DNA of 22,045 nucleotides from Atopobium sp. (GCA_015259045.1 JABZHD010000006.1:1-22045); one strand, 5' to 3'. Counted from the stretch's first letter, positions 1-7,408 are shown. The notes: generated from the sequence alone by a model not told the origin. Program-made: numbers and translations.

Positions 1-949
1 CTGTTGCAGAGGCTTTTACTTTGAGGGTTACGGTATATCCTTGGAGCCGCTTTCGGCGAAGACGTCTTCCTACAACGCCAGCAATGTGCCTAATAGCTTC
101 TACGATTTCTTGTTTATCAAACAAATCTGTTTCAAAGGTTCTCTCGTTAGAAACAGACTTAACGTCACGAGGCTGGGCAGCTTCATGAACTTCTGAGACT
201 TCTTTTCCTTGCGCGCGCAAAATCATCTTTGAAGCTGTATTGCCAACAAGGGAAGTGAGGTATGTTGCATCCGCTCTTGAAAGCTCTCCAAGCGTTCTGA
301 TTCCTTGTTGATGGAGCGTTTTTGCCATAGCAGGACCAATACCGCTCATGGCCTCAATAGGTAGCGGTGCTAGAAAGCGGCCTTCTGTGCCAGGAAACAC
401 CGCAGTAAGACCGCGAGGCTTTTCTTGCTCAGAGGCAATCTTAGCAATTGTCTTGTTTGTTCCCAGGCCAATGGAACAGGTAACGCCTAGCGCAGCAACC
501 TTCTTTTGTATGCGCTTACAGATCTCCAAAGGATTTTCTTTAGAGAATCTGCCTGGAGTGATGTCAAAAAATGCCTCATCAATAGAAACCTGCTCAACAA
601 GGGGAGTCTCATCTTTGAGAAAACCCATAACAAGAGCACTCATTTCAGAGTATCTGTCATAGCGTCCTGGGGTCCAAATTGCTTGCGGACAGAGCCTTAC
701 TGCAGTAGCTGAAGGCATGGCAGAATGAACGCCAAACTTCCTTGCTTCATAAGAGGCGGTTGAAACAACGCCTCGTTTGTGGGGTGAGCCTCCAACAATT
801 ACTGCTTTTCCGCGCCACTCAGGATGATCAAGTTGTTCTACAGACGCAAAGAACGCATCAAGGTCAAGAAGGCCAATAGCCTTACCATGCCATTCAAAAT
901 CACACGATTTACGTGCGTTTTTATCTGATATGTCTTTTGATGTTTCCAT
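1..949 (-). CDS. dinB: DNA polymerase IV (Y-family), partial: 3' end lies beyond the left edge
   Basis: Reading the - strand from the ATG at 949-947 gives 316 codons with no stop before the window edge, so the C-terminus is missing. The product is a Y-family translesion polymerase. The first catalytic motif [13 protein letters not shown] lies near residues 24-36, and the palm motif SIDEAF supplies the other acidic metal ligands. A helix-hairpin-helix-like thumb motif ([12 protein letters not shown]) follows, and the little-finger domain has begun ([10 protein letters not shown]). Family members are about 350-420 aa, so roughly three quarters is present. There is no Shine-Dalgarno sequence before the ATG. 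Instead a -10-like TACACT ends six bases upstream, which suggests a leaderless transcript. A LexA-type palindrome overlaps the likely -35. The gene is divergent from rpsP. The polymerase would copy past damaged template bases with low fidelity, in keeping with SOS control. Confidence 0.93.
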   Translation of the reverse strand, partial: METSKDISDKNARKSCDFEWHGKAIGLLDLDAFFASVEQLDHPEWRGKAVIVGGSPHKRGVVSTASYEARKFGVHSAMPSATAVRLCPQAIWTPGRYDRYSEMSALVMGFLKDETPLVEQVSIDEAFFDITPGRFSKENPLEICKRIQKKVAALGVTCSIGLGTNKTIAKIASEQEKPRGLTAVFPGTEGRFLAPLPIEAMSGIGPAMAKTLHQQGIRTLGELSRADATYLTSLVGNTASKMILRAQGKEVSEVHEAAQPRDVKSVSNERTFETDLFDKQEIVEAIRHIAGVVGRRLRRKRLQGYTVTLKVKASAT

Positions 950-965
950 AGAAATAGTGTATACT
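937..965 (+). promoter_or_regulatory. Sigma-70-type promoter of the rpsP operon
   Basis: TTGATG (937-942) and TATACT (960-965) are separated by exactly 17 bases, close to the vegetative consensus. Transcription should start near 972, leaving a leader of about 165 bases before rpsP. The promoter lies partly inside the 5' end of dinB, and its -10 overlaps the predicted dinB -10 on the other strand, so the two promoters probably interfere. Confidence 0.75.
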
Positions 966-984
966 TTTTGTACAAATAGAACAA
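956..984 (-). promoter_or_regulatory. Candidate leaderless dinB promoter
   Basis: On the - strand, TTGTTC (984-979) and TACACT (961-956) are separated by 17 bases. The ATG of dinB follows six bases after the -10, so transcription should begin at or next to the start codon. A TANNNT box about seven bases before the start, with no RBS, is the usual look of leaderless genes in Actinomycetota. The -35 match is weak (3/6), as expected for a regulated promoter. Confidence 0.5.
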
Positions 985-991
985 GTGTTTC
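978..991. promoter_or_regulatory. Candidate LexA (SOS) operator between dinB and rpsP
   Basis: The 14 bases AGAACAAGTGTTTC match the Gram-positive/actinobacterial SOS consensus CGAACRNRYGTTYC at 13 of 14 positions; only the first base differs. The box lies over the predicted -35 of dinB and just downstream of the predicted rpsP start point. DinB-type polymerases are frequent LexA targets. This is a motif match by eye and has not been tested. Confidence 0.55.
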
Positions 992-1084
992 ATACATAAA
1001 TTACGAGTACTTTTTGAAGAGAGCAAATTTATACTTTTCGAGGTTAATGCGTTGTTGTACACTTGTAACCCGATTTGTGGCTTT

Positions 1085-1117
1085 GCGGTGCAGCCCATCT
1101 AACATCCGAGGCACCGC
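1085..1117 (+). promoter_or_regulatory. Hairpin in the rpsP leader, next to the RBS
   Basis: GCGGTGC (1085-1091) pairs perfectly with GCACCGC (1111-1117) around a 19-base loop. The stem ends seven bases before the GGAGGAG ribosome binding site (1124-1130). Leaders of ribosomal protein operons often fold to bind the encoded protein, but I do not recognise a described S16-binding motif here. Confidence 0.4.
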
Positions 1118-1136
1118 TCGTATGGAGGAGTTTTCA

Positions 1137-1505
1137 TTGGCAGTTAAGATTCGTCTGGCCCGTCACGGTGCCAAGAAGCGTCCGTACTATCGCGTAGTTG
1201 TCGCTGATGGTCGTATGCCTCGCGATGGTCGTTACATTGAAGAAGTCGGTCGTTATAACCCACTGACTAGCCCTAAGACGATTGATATCAACCTCGAGAA
1301 GGTTGATGAGTGGGTAGCAAAGGGCGCTCAGCCAACAAGCGCAGTTTCTCACCTCATTGAGATCGCTCGTACTGGTGCTCCAGTTGCAGAGAAGAAGACC
1401 AAGCTCTCCAAGAAGGCACAGGCAAAGGCTGCTGCAGCTGCAGAGGCTGCTGCTGAGGCTGCTGCTGCAGCTGCTGAGGAGTCCGAGGCTCCAGAGGCTG
1501 AGTAA
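1137..1505 (+). CDS. rpsP: 30S ribosomal protein S16
   Basis: This is a 122-aa small-subunit protein. The TTG start is chosen because GGAGGAG (1124-1130) lies six bases upstream and because [15 protein letters not shown] is the expected S16 N-terminus; an in-frame ATG at 1122 would put the RBS inside the gene. The S16 core covers about residues 1-80 ([16 protein letters not shown], then the VGRYNPL stretch). From about residue 84 to the end is a Lys-rich then Ala/Glu-rich tail, made of GCT/GCA and GAG codons, that is absent from the roughly 80-90 aa S16 of many bacteria; longer S16 tails are known in actinobacteria. It is the first gene of the rpsP-khpA-rimM-trmD-lepB operon. Such operons often carry ffh nearby; none is in view. 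Confidence 0.96.
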   Translation: MAVKIRLARHGAKKRPYYRVVVADGRMPRDGRYIEEVGRYNPLTSPKTIDINLEKVDEWVAKGAQPTSAVSHLIEIARTGAPVAEKKTKLSKKAQAKAAAAAEAAAEAAAAAAEESEAPEAE

Positions 1506-1508
1506 ATC

Positions 1509-1811
1509 GTGTCTGAATTCACAGAGCCCACTGAGGTAGACGCTGTCGATCAAGACATTCAGGAGATGCCTTCTGACAAGGTTGCTGATCTTGTCGAGTA
1601 CATCGTCTGTGGTCTTGTCGATAATGAAGATGCTGTTGCACTCGACGTCACCGATCGCGAGGATGGAGCCTTGATTGAGGTTTCTTGCTCTGAGGAAGAC
1701 GCTGGACGTGTCATTGGCCGCAAGGGTAGAACCATTAAGGCTATTCGTACTTTGGCTCGTGCTCTTGGCCAGCGTGTTGGCACCTCTGTTGATGTCGAGG
1801 TTGTAGGCTAA
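1509..1811 (+). CDS. khpA: KH-domain RNA-binding protein KhpA
   Basis: This 100-aa protein starts with GTG three bases after the rpsP stop. A single KH domain fills the C-terminal three quarters. The RNA-gripping GxxG loop is G70-R-K-G73 (IGRKGRTIKAIRTL). The first 20 or so residues are acidic and probably disordered, which makes it longer than the usual 75-85 aa. KhpA proteins sit between rpsP and rimM in many Gram-positive bacteria. In firmicutes KhpA pairs with KhpB to bind many RNAs and influence cell division; whether that holds here is inference. Spacing indicates translation coupled to rpsP. Confidence 0.9.
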   Translation: MSEFTEPTEVDAVDQDIQEMPSDKVADLVEYIVCGLVDNEDAVALDVTDREDGALIEVSCSEEDAGRVIGRKGRTIKAIRTLARALGQRVGTSVDVEVVG

Positions 1812-1813
1812 TT

Positions 1814-2335
1814 TTGCGTAAACACTGGCGAGCAATTGCTCAAATTGTTAAAACGCATGGTAAAAGAGGGGAGGTTGTGACGGTTCCCGTTCACAGCCTT
1901 CCTTCTCTTATAGCTGAAGGCATGACAGTTGTTCCTGTTCCGCCTGCGCTTAAGGGACCAAGGAAGTTCTCAGTTGTCTCTGTTGAGTCAGATGACAGAG
2001 AAGGTAGTCTTGTCACTTTTGAAGATGTAACTACCATCTCTGATGCAGAAGAGTTTATTGGTAAAACGCTTCTGGTAGAAGAAGATTGTCTTCCAGAAAA
2101 CTTTGGTCTGGTAAATGTTTCTCTACTTGTGGGTAGAGAAGTACGTGATACAGAACATGGTTCTCTGGGTGAAATTACAGAGGTTCTTGTTGGACCTACA
2201 CAAAATGTGTGGGTCATTGAGGGGCCTTTTGGACAGGTGCTTATGCCTGCCGTGGATGAATTTATCAAAGAGGCTCCAGCTGAGGGCACCATTACCGTCT
2301 CAATTCCTCATGGCCTTCTTAGGTTAGGTGAGTAG
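1814..2335 (+). CDS. rimM: Ribosome maturation factor RimM (16S rRNA processing)
   Basis: The 173-aa product begins with TTG two bases after the khpA stop. RimM helps late assembly of the 30S head and binds S19. The N-terminal RimM domain opens with IAQIVKTHGKRGEV, the family's G.hG.kGev signature. The C-terminal PRC-barrel follows from about residue 95 (LVGREVRDTEHGSLGEITEVL), ending in the typical VLMPAVDEFIKE stretch. Its end overlaps the upstream region of trmD. The RBS is weak and translation is probably coupled to khpA. Confidence 0.93.
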   Translation: MRKHWRAIAQIVKTHGKRGEVVTVPVHSLPSLIAEGMTVVPVPPALKGPRKFSVVSVESDDREGSLVTFEDVTTISDAEEFIGKTLLVEEDCLPENFGLVNVSLLVGREVRDTEHGSLGEITEVLVGPTQNVWVIEGPFGQVLMPAVDEFIKEAPAEGTITVSIPHGLLRLGE

Positions 2336-2336
2336 C

Positions 2337-3086
2337 ATGCGTCTAGAAACGCTCTCAGTATTTCCTGAGGTCTTCTCGCCCTATTTAAATGCTTCTATTA
2401 TGGGCAGAGCTCAAAAGGCAAACATTTTTGAATTCTATGCACATGACTTGCGTGACTGGACGCATGATAGGCATCGTACGGTAGATGATGCTCCTTTTGG
2501 TGGTGGACAAGGCATGCTCATGAAGCCTGCTCCCATCTATGAGGCAGTTCGAGAGATTTCTGATCAGGCAGATGCCAAGCCCCACGTGGTGTTTTTCTCG
2601 CCAGTTGGCAGGCCGTATACTCAGGCAATTGCCCAAGAGCTCGCTCAAAAAGAGCGTATTTTGTTTGTCTGTGGTCGTTATGAGGGCATGGACGAGCGCG
2701 TTTACGAGCTGGCAGATGACGTTATTTCTATGGGAGATTACGTGCTGACGGGTGGAGAGCTTCCTGCGCTTACCGTGATTGACTCGGTTGTGCGCTTGCT
2801 TCCTGGCGCGCTTGGCGATGAGATGAGCTCACAGGATGAGTCATTCTCCGACGATGGCCTTCTCGAGTATGCTCAGTACACGCGTCCAGCAAATTTTGAG
2901 GGGCGAGAAGTTCCGTCTGTGCTTCTTTCAGGAGACCACGGAGCGGTAGCAGTCTGGAGACGACAATCTGCACTTGCTCGCACTCGTGCGTGGCGTCCAG
3001 ACCTCTTAGAGAGCGCTCAGCTCACTGAGAAGGACAGAGCGTATTTAGCAGAGCTTGATCAGCAATCTGGTGATGACGATGAGTAG
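2337..3086 (+). CDS. trmD: tRNA (guanine-N1)-methyltransferase TrmD
   Basis: This 249-aa enzyme methylates G37 of tRNAs using S-adenosylmethionine, which prevents +1 frameshifting. The ATG at 2337 is chosen over the GTG at 2328 because AGGTGAG lies just upstream and MRLETLSVFPE matches the family N-terminus. Family motifs are the DRHRTVDDAPFGGGQGMLMKP segment, the SAM-binding trefoil-knot stretch GDYVLTGGELPAL, and the SFSDDGLLEYAQYTRP segment carrying the catalytic Asp. In many bacteria rplS directly follows trmD; here lepB follows, and rplS is more than 8 kb away. Confidence 0.95.
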   Translation: MRLETLSVFPEVFSPYLNASIMGRAQKANIFEFYAHDLRDWTHDRHRTVDDAPFGGGQGMLMKPAPIYEAVREISDQADAKPHVVFFSPVGRPYTQAIAQELAQKERILFVCGRYEGMDERVYELADDVISMGDYVLTGGELPALTVIDSVVRLLPGALGDEMSSQDESFSDDGLLEYAQYTRPANFEGREVPSVLLSGDHGAVAVWRRQSALARTRAWRPDLLESAQLTEKDRAYLAELDQQSGDDDE

Positions 3087-3633
3087 TGAACATTCCAAAG
3101 TACTTGAAATTTTTGAATACCTGGTAATTGTTGCAGTTGCTGTTGCACTGGCGTTTTTTATTAGAACGTTTGTTGCTGAGGTATATGAGGTTCCAACAGG
3201 GTCCATGCTCAATACCATCCAGCTGGGGGATCGTTTGGTAGGAGAGAAGCTTACCTATCGCTTTGGCGGTACTCCGCAAGCAGGTGATGTGGTTACCTTC
3301 ACCAGTCCTCAGAATCCCGATACGCTTTTAGTTAAGCGCGTCATTGCTACAGCAGGTCAAACGGTAGATTTGCGAGACGGTGCTGTGTATGTTGACGGTC
3401 AGCTTATGGACGAGCCTTACACTGAAGGCAAACCAACCTATTCTCTTGCAGATCGCAACGGTGCCGTAATTCAGAATTATCCGTATACTGTTCCTGCAGG
3501 TCATATTTTTGTTATGGGGGATAACAGAACAAACTCGCTTGATTCCAGATATTTTGGAGCTGTTGCGGTTTCTACCGTGACCTCAAAGGCAATGTTTATT
3601 TTCTGGCCCTTTGACCATGCTCGCGGGCTATAG
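3079..3633 (+). CDS. lepB: Signal peptidase I
   Basis: This 184-aa membrane serine peptidase removes signal peptides from exported proteins. It starts inside the last codons of trmD (8-base overlap), with GGTGAT four bases upstream; an ATG at 3073 is a possible alternative. One hydrophobic helix (about residues 14-30, LVIVAVAVALAFFI) anchors it. The catalytic Ser42 is in PTGSM and the general base Lys86 in LLVKRV. The later GDNRTNSLDSRYFG box is also diagnostic. It is the last gene of the rpsP operon. No hairpin terminator is visible in the 33 bases before glyQ, so read-through is likely. Confidence 0.94.
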   Translation: MSSEHSKVLEIFEYLVIVAVAVALAFFIRTFVAEVYEVPTGSMLNTIQLGDRLVGEKLTYRFGGTPQAGDVVTFTSPQNPDTLLVKRVIATAGQTVDLRDGAVYVDGQLMDEPYTEGKPTYSLADRNGAVIQNYPYTVPAGHIFVMGDNRTNSLDSRYFGAVAVSTVTSKAMFIFWPFDHARGL

Positions 3634-3666
3634 TACTTACGTCGGACATTTGAGAGAAAGAACATC

Positions 3667-4581
3667 ATGGGCGCAACACCACTAACGTTTCAAGATATGA
3701 TTTTGACCCTTGAACACTACTGGGCAGAAAAAGGTTGCACGGTCATGCAGCCATACGACTCTGAGGTAGGCGCTGGTACCTTCCATACCGCAACTATCCT
3801 GCGCTCACTTGGCCCTGACGCCTGGCGTACCTGCTATCCACAGCCATGCCGTCGTCCTGCTGATGGACGCTATGGCGAGAACCCCAATCGCTTGCAGCAC
3901 TACTATCAGTTCCAGGTTTTGCTCAAGCCATCTCCTGCAGACTCTCAAGATCTCTATCTTGGTTCACTTGCTGCTATTGGCCTTGATCCAAAAGACCACG
4001 ACGTTCGCTTTGTTGAGGACGACTGGGAGAGCCCAACGCTTGGTGCTTGGGGTCTTGGCTGGGAGGTCTGGCTCAACGGCATGGAGGTTACTCAGTTCAC
4101 GTACTTCCAGCAGGTAGGCGGTATTGAGGTAGACCCAGTTCCTGTTGAGATTACCTATGGTCTTGAACGCATTGCTATGTATGCTCAGGGTGTAGATTCC
4201 GTCTATGACCTGGTATGGAGTTACCTGCCAGACGGCACGCCAATGACGTACGGCCAGGTATTTTTGGAGAACGAGCGTGAGTTCTCAACTTATAACTTTG
4301 AGGTAGCCAACATTGAGCTTATGCGCGAGAAGTTCGACGAGTATGAGGCAGAGTGCCACAGCTGTCTTGAGCGCAAGCTTCCCCTACCTGCATATGACTG
4401 CGTTATGAAGTGCAGTCATGCATTCAACCTACTTGACTCTCGTGGTGCTCTTTCTGCTGTTGAGAGAGCTAACTATATTCTTCGCGTTCGCACCGTTGCT
4501 AAGGCATGCTGCGAATCGTATTTGGAGGAGGTTGCTTCTAAGAAAGCACCTGCAGCAACTACTCAGGAGGAGGTGGCTTAA
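3667..4581 (+). CDS. glyQ: Glycyl-tRNA synthetase alpha subunit
   Basis: The 304-aa catalytic subunit of the bacterial alpha2beta2 glycyl-tRNA synthetase charges tRNA-Gly. The class II core is clear from the N-terminus: [34 protein letters not shown] and the motif-2 region [23 protein letters not shown], then [10 protein letters not shown] for motif 3. The final 15 residues are an Ala/Glu-rich tail. GAGAGAAAG lies just before the ATG. The stop codon directly abuts the glyS start, so the subunits are probably made in step. With only 33 bases upstream there is no T-box, unlike many firmicute glyQS operons. Confidence 0.97.
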   Translation: MGATPLTFQDMILTLEHYWAEKGCTVMQPYDSEVGAGTFHTATILRSLGPDAWRTCYPQPCRRPADGRYGENPNRLQHYYQFQVLLKPSPADSQDLYLGSLAAIGLDPKDHDVRFVEDDWESPTLGAWGLGWEVWLNGMEVTQFTYFQQVGGIEVDPVPVEITYGLERIAMYAQGVDSVYDLVWSYLPDGTPMTYGQVFLENEREFSTYNFEVANIELMREKFDEYEAECHSCLERKLPLPAYDCVMKCSHAFNLLDSRGALSAVERANYILRVRTVAKACCESYLEEVASKKAPAATTQEEVA

Positions 4582-6669
4582 ATGGCTGAGGTTAGAGACT
4601 TCCTTTTTGAGATTGGTTCTGAAGAGATGCCTTCTGCTCCATTGCAGAAAGCTATTGCTCAGTTCAATAAGCTTGTCGTTTCCGGACTTAAAGACTCTGG
4701 TTTGTCATTTGGAGAGGTTAAGATCCTCTCGACACCTCGTCGTTTAACTGCCTATGTAAAGGACGTTGCTGAGGCTACAGAAGAGATTTCCGAGGTCAAG
4801 CGTGGTCCTAAGGCAGAGATTGCTTTTGATGCAGAGGGTAAACCAACCAAGGCTGCCGAGGGATTTGCTCGTAAGTGCGGCGTAAACGCTGATGCACTGA
4901 CTCGTCGTGTAGATACCGACGGTCATGAGTACGTTTTTGCGGAGCTCAATATTCCTTCAGTTCCTGCTACAAAGATTCTCTCTGAGCTGGCAACTTCTTG
5001 GATTGCTGCTCTTGACTGGCCTCGCAGCCAGCGCTGGGGTTCTTTCCACGAGCGCTATGTTCGTCCTGTTCGCTGGTTGTGCGCTCTTTTTGGTTCAGAG
5101 ATTGTTCCTGTTACGTACGCTGATGTAACTAGCTCAAACACCACCCAGGGCCATCGTGTTCTTGGTCCTGGATACCATGAGGTAGCTACTCCAGCTGACT
5201 ATGAGCAGGTTCTCAAAAAAGCTGGCGTTTTGCTACAGGAGCAGCGCAAAGACGTTATTCTTGCCGGTATTAAAGAGGTAGAGGCTGCTCGTCCGGGCTC
5301 TCACGTTGATATGCCAGAGAAGGTCTTTGAGGAGGTCATTAATCTAACTGAGTGGCCTCAGGTTCTTGTGGGTACCTTTGACGAGGAATTCCTTAACGTT
5401 CCTTCAGAGATTATTACTGAGTCCATGCTTTCCAACCAGCGCTATTTCCCAATCTATGACGCTGAAGGCAAGCTGACTCGAGAGTTTATTGTGGTTTCAA
5501 ACGCAGATCCATCTTGTGCCGAGCGCGTCATTGACGGCAACGAGCGTGTTGTTCGTGCTCGCCTCGACGACGCTAAGTTCTTCTTTGAGGAGGACTTGAA
5601 GCATACGCTTGACGAGTTTGCTCAGCGCCTAGAGACTGTTGTTTTCCAGGAGAAGCTTGGTACTGTTCTGCAGAAGACTCAGCGTATGGAGGCTCTTGCT
5701 GCAGAGATTGCGCTTGACGAGACTTCCAGTCAGGAAGAGGCAGAGCTTGCTGCTCGCGCCGCTCATCTTGCTAAGGCGGACCTTGTCAGCCAGGCAGTTG
5801 TCGAGTTCACCAGCCAGCAGGGCGTTATGGGTGGCTACTACGCAGAGGCAGCTGGCGAGAAGAGCGATGTAGCTGCAGCTATTCGCGAGCACTATCGTCC
5901 TCGTTTTGCCGGCGACGAGCTCCCAAGTGGCCAGATTGGTCGCTTTGTAGCTATTGCTGACAAGCTTGATACCATCTGCGGTATCTTTGCTATCAACGAG
6001 CCACCAACCGGCTCTTCCGATCCTTACGCTGTTCGTCGTGCAGCAATTGGCGTCATTGCGTTGGTCCGTTCTACCTCCAACCTTGACCTCAAGAAGCTCA
6101 TTACAAGCTCTCTGGAGCTTTACCGCCAGCAGGGTCTTGCTGTTGACGAGTCTGTTCAGTCCCAGGTTGAGCAGTACTTTATTGGTCGCCTTGCATCTAT
6201 TGCTAAGGACGAGAAGATCTCTGCAGATGCTATTGAGGCTGTCAGCGCAATTGGTGTTATCAATCCTGATGAGTTCCTTCAGCGTGCTCGCGCACTTGAT
6301 GAGGCGCGTCAGAACGAGCCTGAGCTCTTTGAGGATCTTGCTACTGCTTATGCACGTGCAGCTCACCTCAGTGATGCTTCTCTTGGCGTAGAAGTTGATA
6401 CAGAGCTTCTCACTGAGCCAGAGATGTCATTGCTCGCTGCTTGCGAAGAGGGCCAGAAGCAAGTGGCTGCTGCTCTTGCTGGTGCAGACTATGCTGCTGC
6501 TGTTTCTGCACTGTCTCAGCTGCGTGAGCCAATTGATATTTTCTTCGACAAAGTACTTGTCATGGATGAAAATGATACCGTTCGCCGAAATCGTTTACGT
6601 CTTTTGAACAAGTTTGCCCAGGTATTTAGTAATGTCGCCGATATTAGTGTGCTTTCTCGTAAGAAGTAG
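4582..6669 (+). CDS. glyS: Glycyl-tRNA synthetase beta subunit
   Basis: The 695-aa beta subunit provides tRNA recognition for the GlyQ/GlyS enzyme. The N-terminus FLFEIGSEEMPSAPL is the family signature, followed by STPRRLTAYV and, near residue 160, FVRPVRW-like sequence (RYVRPVRWLCALFG). The central MGGYYAEAAGE and ADKLDTICGIF stretches belong to the HD-like region. The C-terminal quarter resembles the DALR anticodon-binding domain (FFDKVLVMDENDTVRRNRLRLL). Length is normal for the family. A strong GGAGGAGG RBS lies inside the end of glyQ. The next gene starts 62 bases after the stop. Confidence 0.97.
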   Translation: MAEVRDFLFEIGSEEMPSAPLQKAIAQFNKLVVSGLKDSGLSFGEVKILSTPRRLTAYVKDVAEATEEISEVKRGPKAEIAFDAEGKPTKAAEGFARKCGVNADALTRRVDTDGHEYVFAELNIPSVPATKILSELATSWIAALDWPRSQRWGSFHERYVRPVRWLCALFGSEIVPVTYADVTSSNTTQGHRVLGPGYHEVATPADYEQVLKKAGVLLQEQRKDVILAGIKEVEAARPGSHVDMPEKVFEEVINLTEWPQVLVGTFDEEFLNVPSEIITESMLSNQRYFPIYDAEGKLTREFIVVSNADPSCAERVIDGNERVVRARLDDAKFFFEEDLKHTLDEFAQRLETVVFQEKLGTVLQKTQRMEALAAEIALDETSSQEEAELAARAAHLAKADLVSQAVVEFTSQQGVMGGYYAEAAGEKSDVAAAIREHYRPRFAGDELPSGQIGRFVAIADKLDTICGIFAINEPPTGSSDPYAVRRAAIGVIALVRSTSNLDLKKLITSSLELYRQQGLAVDESVQSQVEQYFIGRLASIAKDEKISADAIEAVSAIGVINPDEFLQRARALDEARQNEPELFEDLATAYARAAHLSDASLGVEVDTELLTEPEMSLLAACEEGQKQVAAALAGADYAAAVSALSQLREPIDIFFDKVLVMDENDTVRRNRLRLLNKFAQVFSNVADISVLSRKK

Positions 6670-6731
6670 AGTACGCTTAGGTTAGATAAATGTTTGTATC
6701 TTTCTGAATACTTGACTGAAAGGGTTACAGC

Positions 6732-7127
6732 ATGAGCACACTTGATATTGACAACAACACTCTTGGTGATGGTCTGCCTATCGTCTATGTTTTGTCAGAC
6801 TCTCGCGGAGAGACTGGTGCTGCAGTAGTTAAGGCTGCTGCTGCTCAGTTTGGCGATGATTCCGTAGAGATTGTAAGGGTTCCAAATATTCATAGCGTTG
6901 AAGACGTTCGCGCGTATTTCAATGAGCATGAAGATGAGGATCGCCCTCGTGCAGTCTTCCACACCTTTGCAGATGGCTCTCTCAGAAGAGAGATTCGTCG
7001 TGAGCTTGATCAGCGCCTCATCCCATCTATTGACCTTCTGGGACCAGCAGTAAACGTTATTTCTACGCTTACAGGTGAAGAGCCAAGTCATGCAATTGGC
7101 GCATTCTTTGAGGGAGTTACGCGTTAA
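6732..7127 (+). CDS. Half-length PPDK regulatory protein homologue (DUF299 N-terminal part only)
   Basis: The 131-aa product matches the N-terminal half of the DUF299/PDRP family (E. coli PpsR, plant RP1), which phosphorylates and dephosphorylates the active-site Thr of PPDK or PEP synthase. Visible family blocks are VYVLSDSRGETG (residues 18-29) and IDLLGPAVNVIS (100-111). Full-length members are about 270 aa and carry a P-loop (GVSRTSKTP-type) near residue 150. Here the gene stops with TAA before that region, and a strong terminator begins 33 bases later, so no decayed second half is present. GAAAGGG gives a good RBS, and codon use is normal. It lies directly upstream of ppdK, the expected target. 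Without the P-loop it cannot be a standard ADP-dependent kinase/phosphorylase; what it does is unknown. It may be a regulator relic, a binding domain, or one half of a split system. Confidence 0.8.
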   Translation: MSTLDIDNNTLGDGLPIVYVLSDSRGETGAAVVKAAAAQFGDDSVEIVRVPNIHSVEDVRAYFNEHEDEDRPRAVFHTFADGSLRREIRRELDQRLIPSIDLLGPAVNVISTLTGEEPSHAIGAFFEGVTR

Positions 7128-7160
7128 TAGAGTGCTGACGCCTCAAAATATCAAAAAGTT

Positions 7161-7195
7161 AAATGAGCATCCTTTTTGGGTGCTCATTTTCTTTA
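7161..7195 (+). terminator. Rho-independent terminator after the DUF299-like gene
   Basis: Bases 7161-7172 pair with 7178-7189 in a 12-13 bp stem (core ATGAGCA/TGCTCAT) around a TTTTT loop, followed by TTTTC. It separates the glyQS transcript from ppdK. Confidence 0.9.
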
Positions 7196-7242
7196 TGGAG
7201 AATTTCACAATTTGCAACCATAAGTTTGTAAATCATTCTGTG

Positions 7243-7269
7243 AACGGTCGATATTGACCGCTCACCGTT
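7243..7269. promoter_or_regulatory. Nested inverted repeats in the ppdK upstream region
   Basis: CGGTC (7245-7249) and GACCG (7256-7260) form a palindrome around GATATT. In addition AACGGT (7243-7248) is complementary to ACCGTT (7264-7269). The site lies about 150 bases before the ppdK start, where a promoter must exist because of the terminator upstream. It could be an operator. I could not settle on a promoter in this gap; TTGTAA (7226-7231), 18 bases, GATATT (7250-7255) is a weak candidate. A longer-range pair, GTAGGTT (7290-7296) with AACCTAC (7324-7330), may fold the leader. Confidence 0.3.
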
Positions 7270-7408
7270 ATTTTGTTCAGATGAATGGCGTAGGTTGGTA
7301 ACATACTATGAATGTGAGGACAGAACCTACTTTGTTTGGTTTGATGTCTTTGCGTTCAATTGTGTTGGTGCACGCTTTGCGTGTGACAGTTTGAGAGTTT
7401 GGAGTGTT

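Noticed and set aside
1030..1035. Second TATACT as another rpsP promoter
   Set aside because: No acceptable -35 lies 16-18 bases upstream and there is no TG extension.
838..1098. 86-codon - strand frame overlapping the dinB start
   Set aside because: It is out of frame with dinB, covers the promoter region and matches no family.
1134..1835. 233-codon antisense frame across rpsP, khpA and the rimM start
   Set aside because: It overlaps three confident genes, and its low-complexity Leu/Ser/Cys runs mirror the Ala-rich tail of S16.
3634..3666. T-box or other leader controlling glyQS
   Set aside because: Only 33 bases separate lepB and glyQ, too short for a T-box, and no terminator hairpin is present.
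5629..6366. 245-codon antisense frame inside glyS
   Set aside because: It is a shadow of the biased codon use of glyS, with no RBS or family features.
7128..7257. Remnant of the missing DUF299 C-terminal half downstream of 7127
   Set aside because: No P-loop-like sequence appears in any + frame, and the region is occupied by the terminator.
7295..7408. N-terminal extension of ppdK from the GTG at 7295
   Set aside because: The 38 extra residues (Cys- and Phe-rich) do not fit the family, and GGAG precedes the ATG at 7409.
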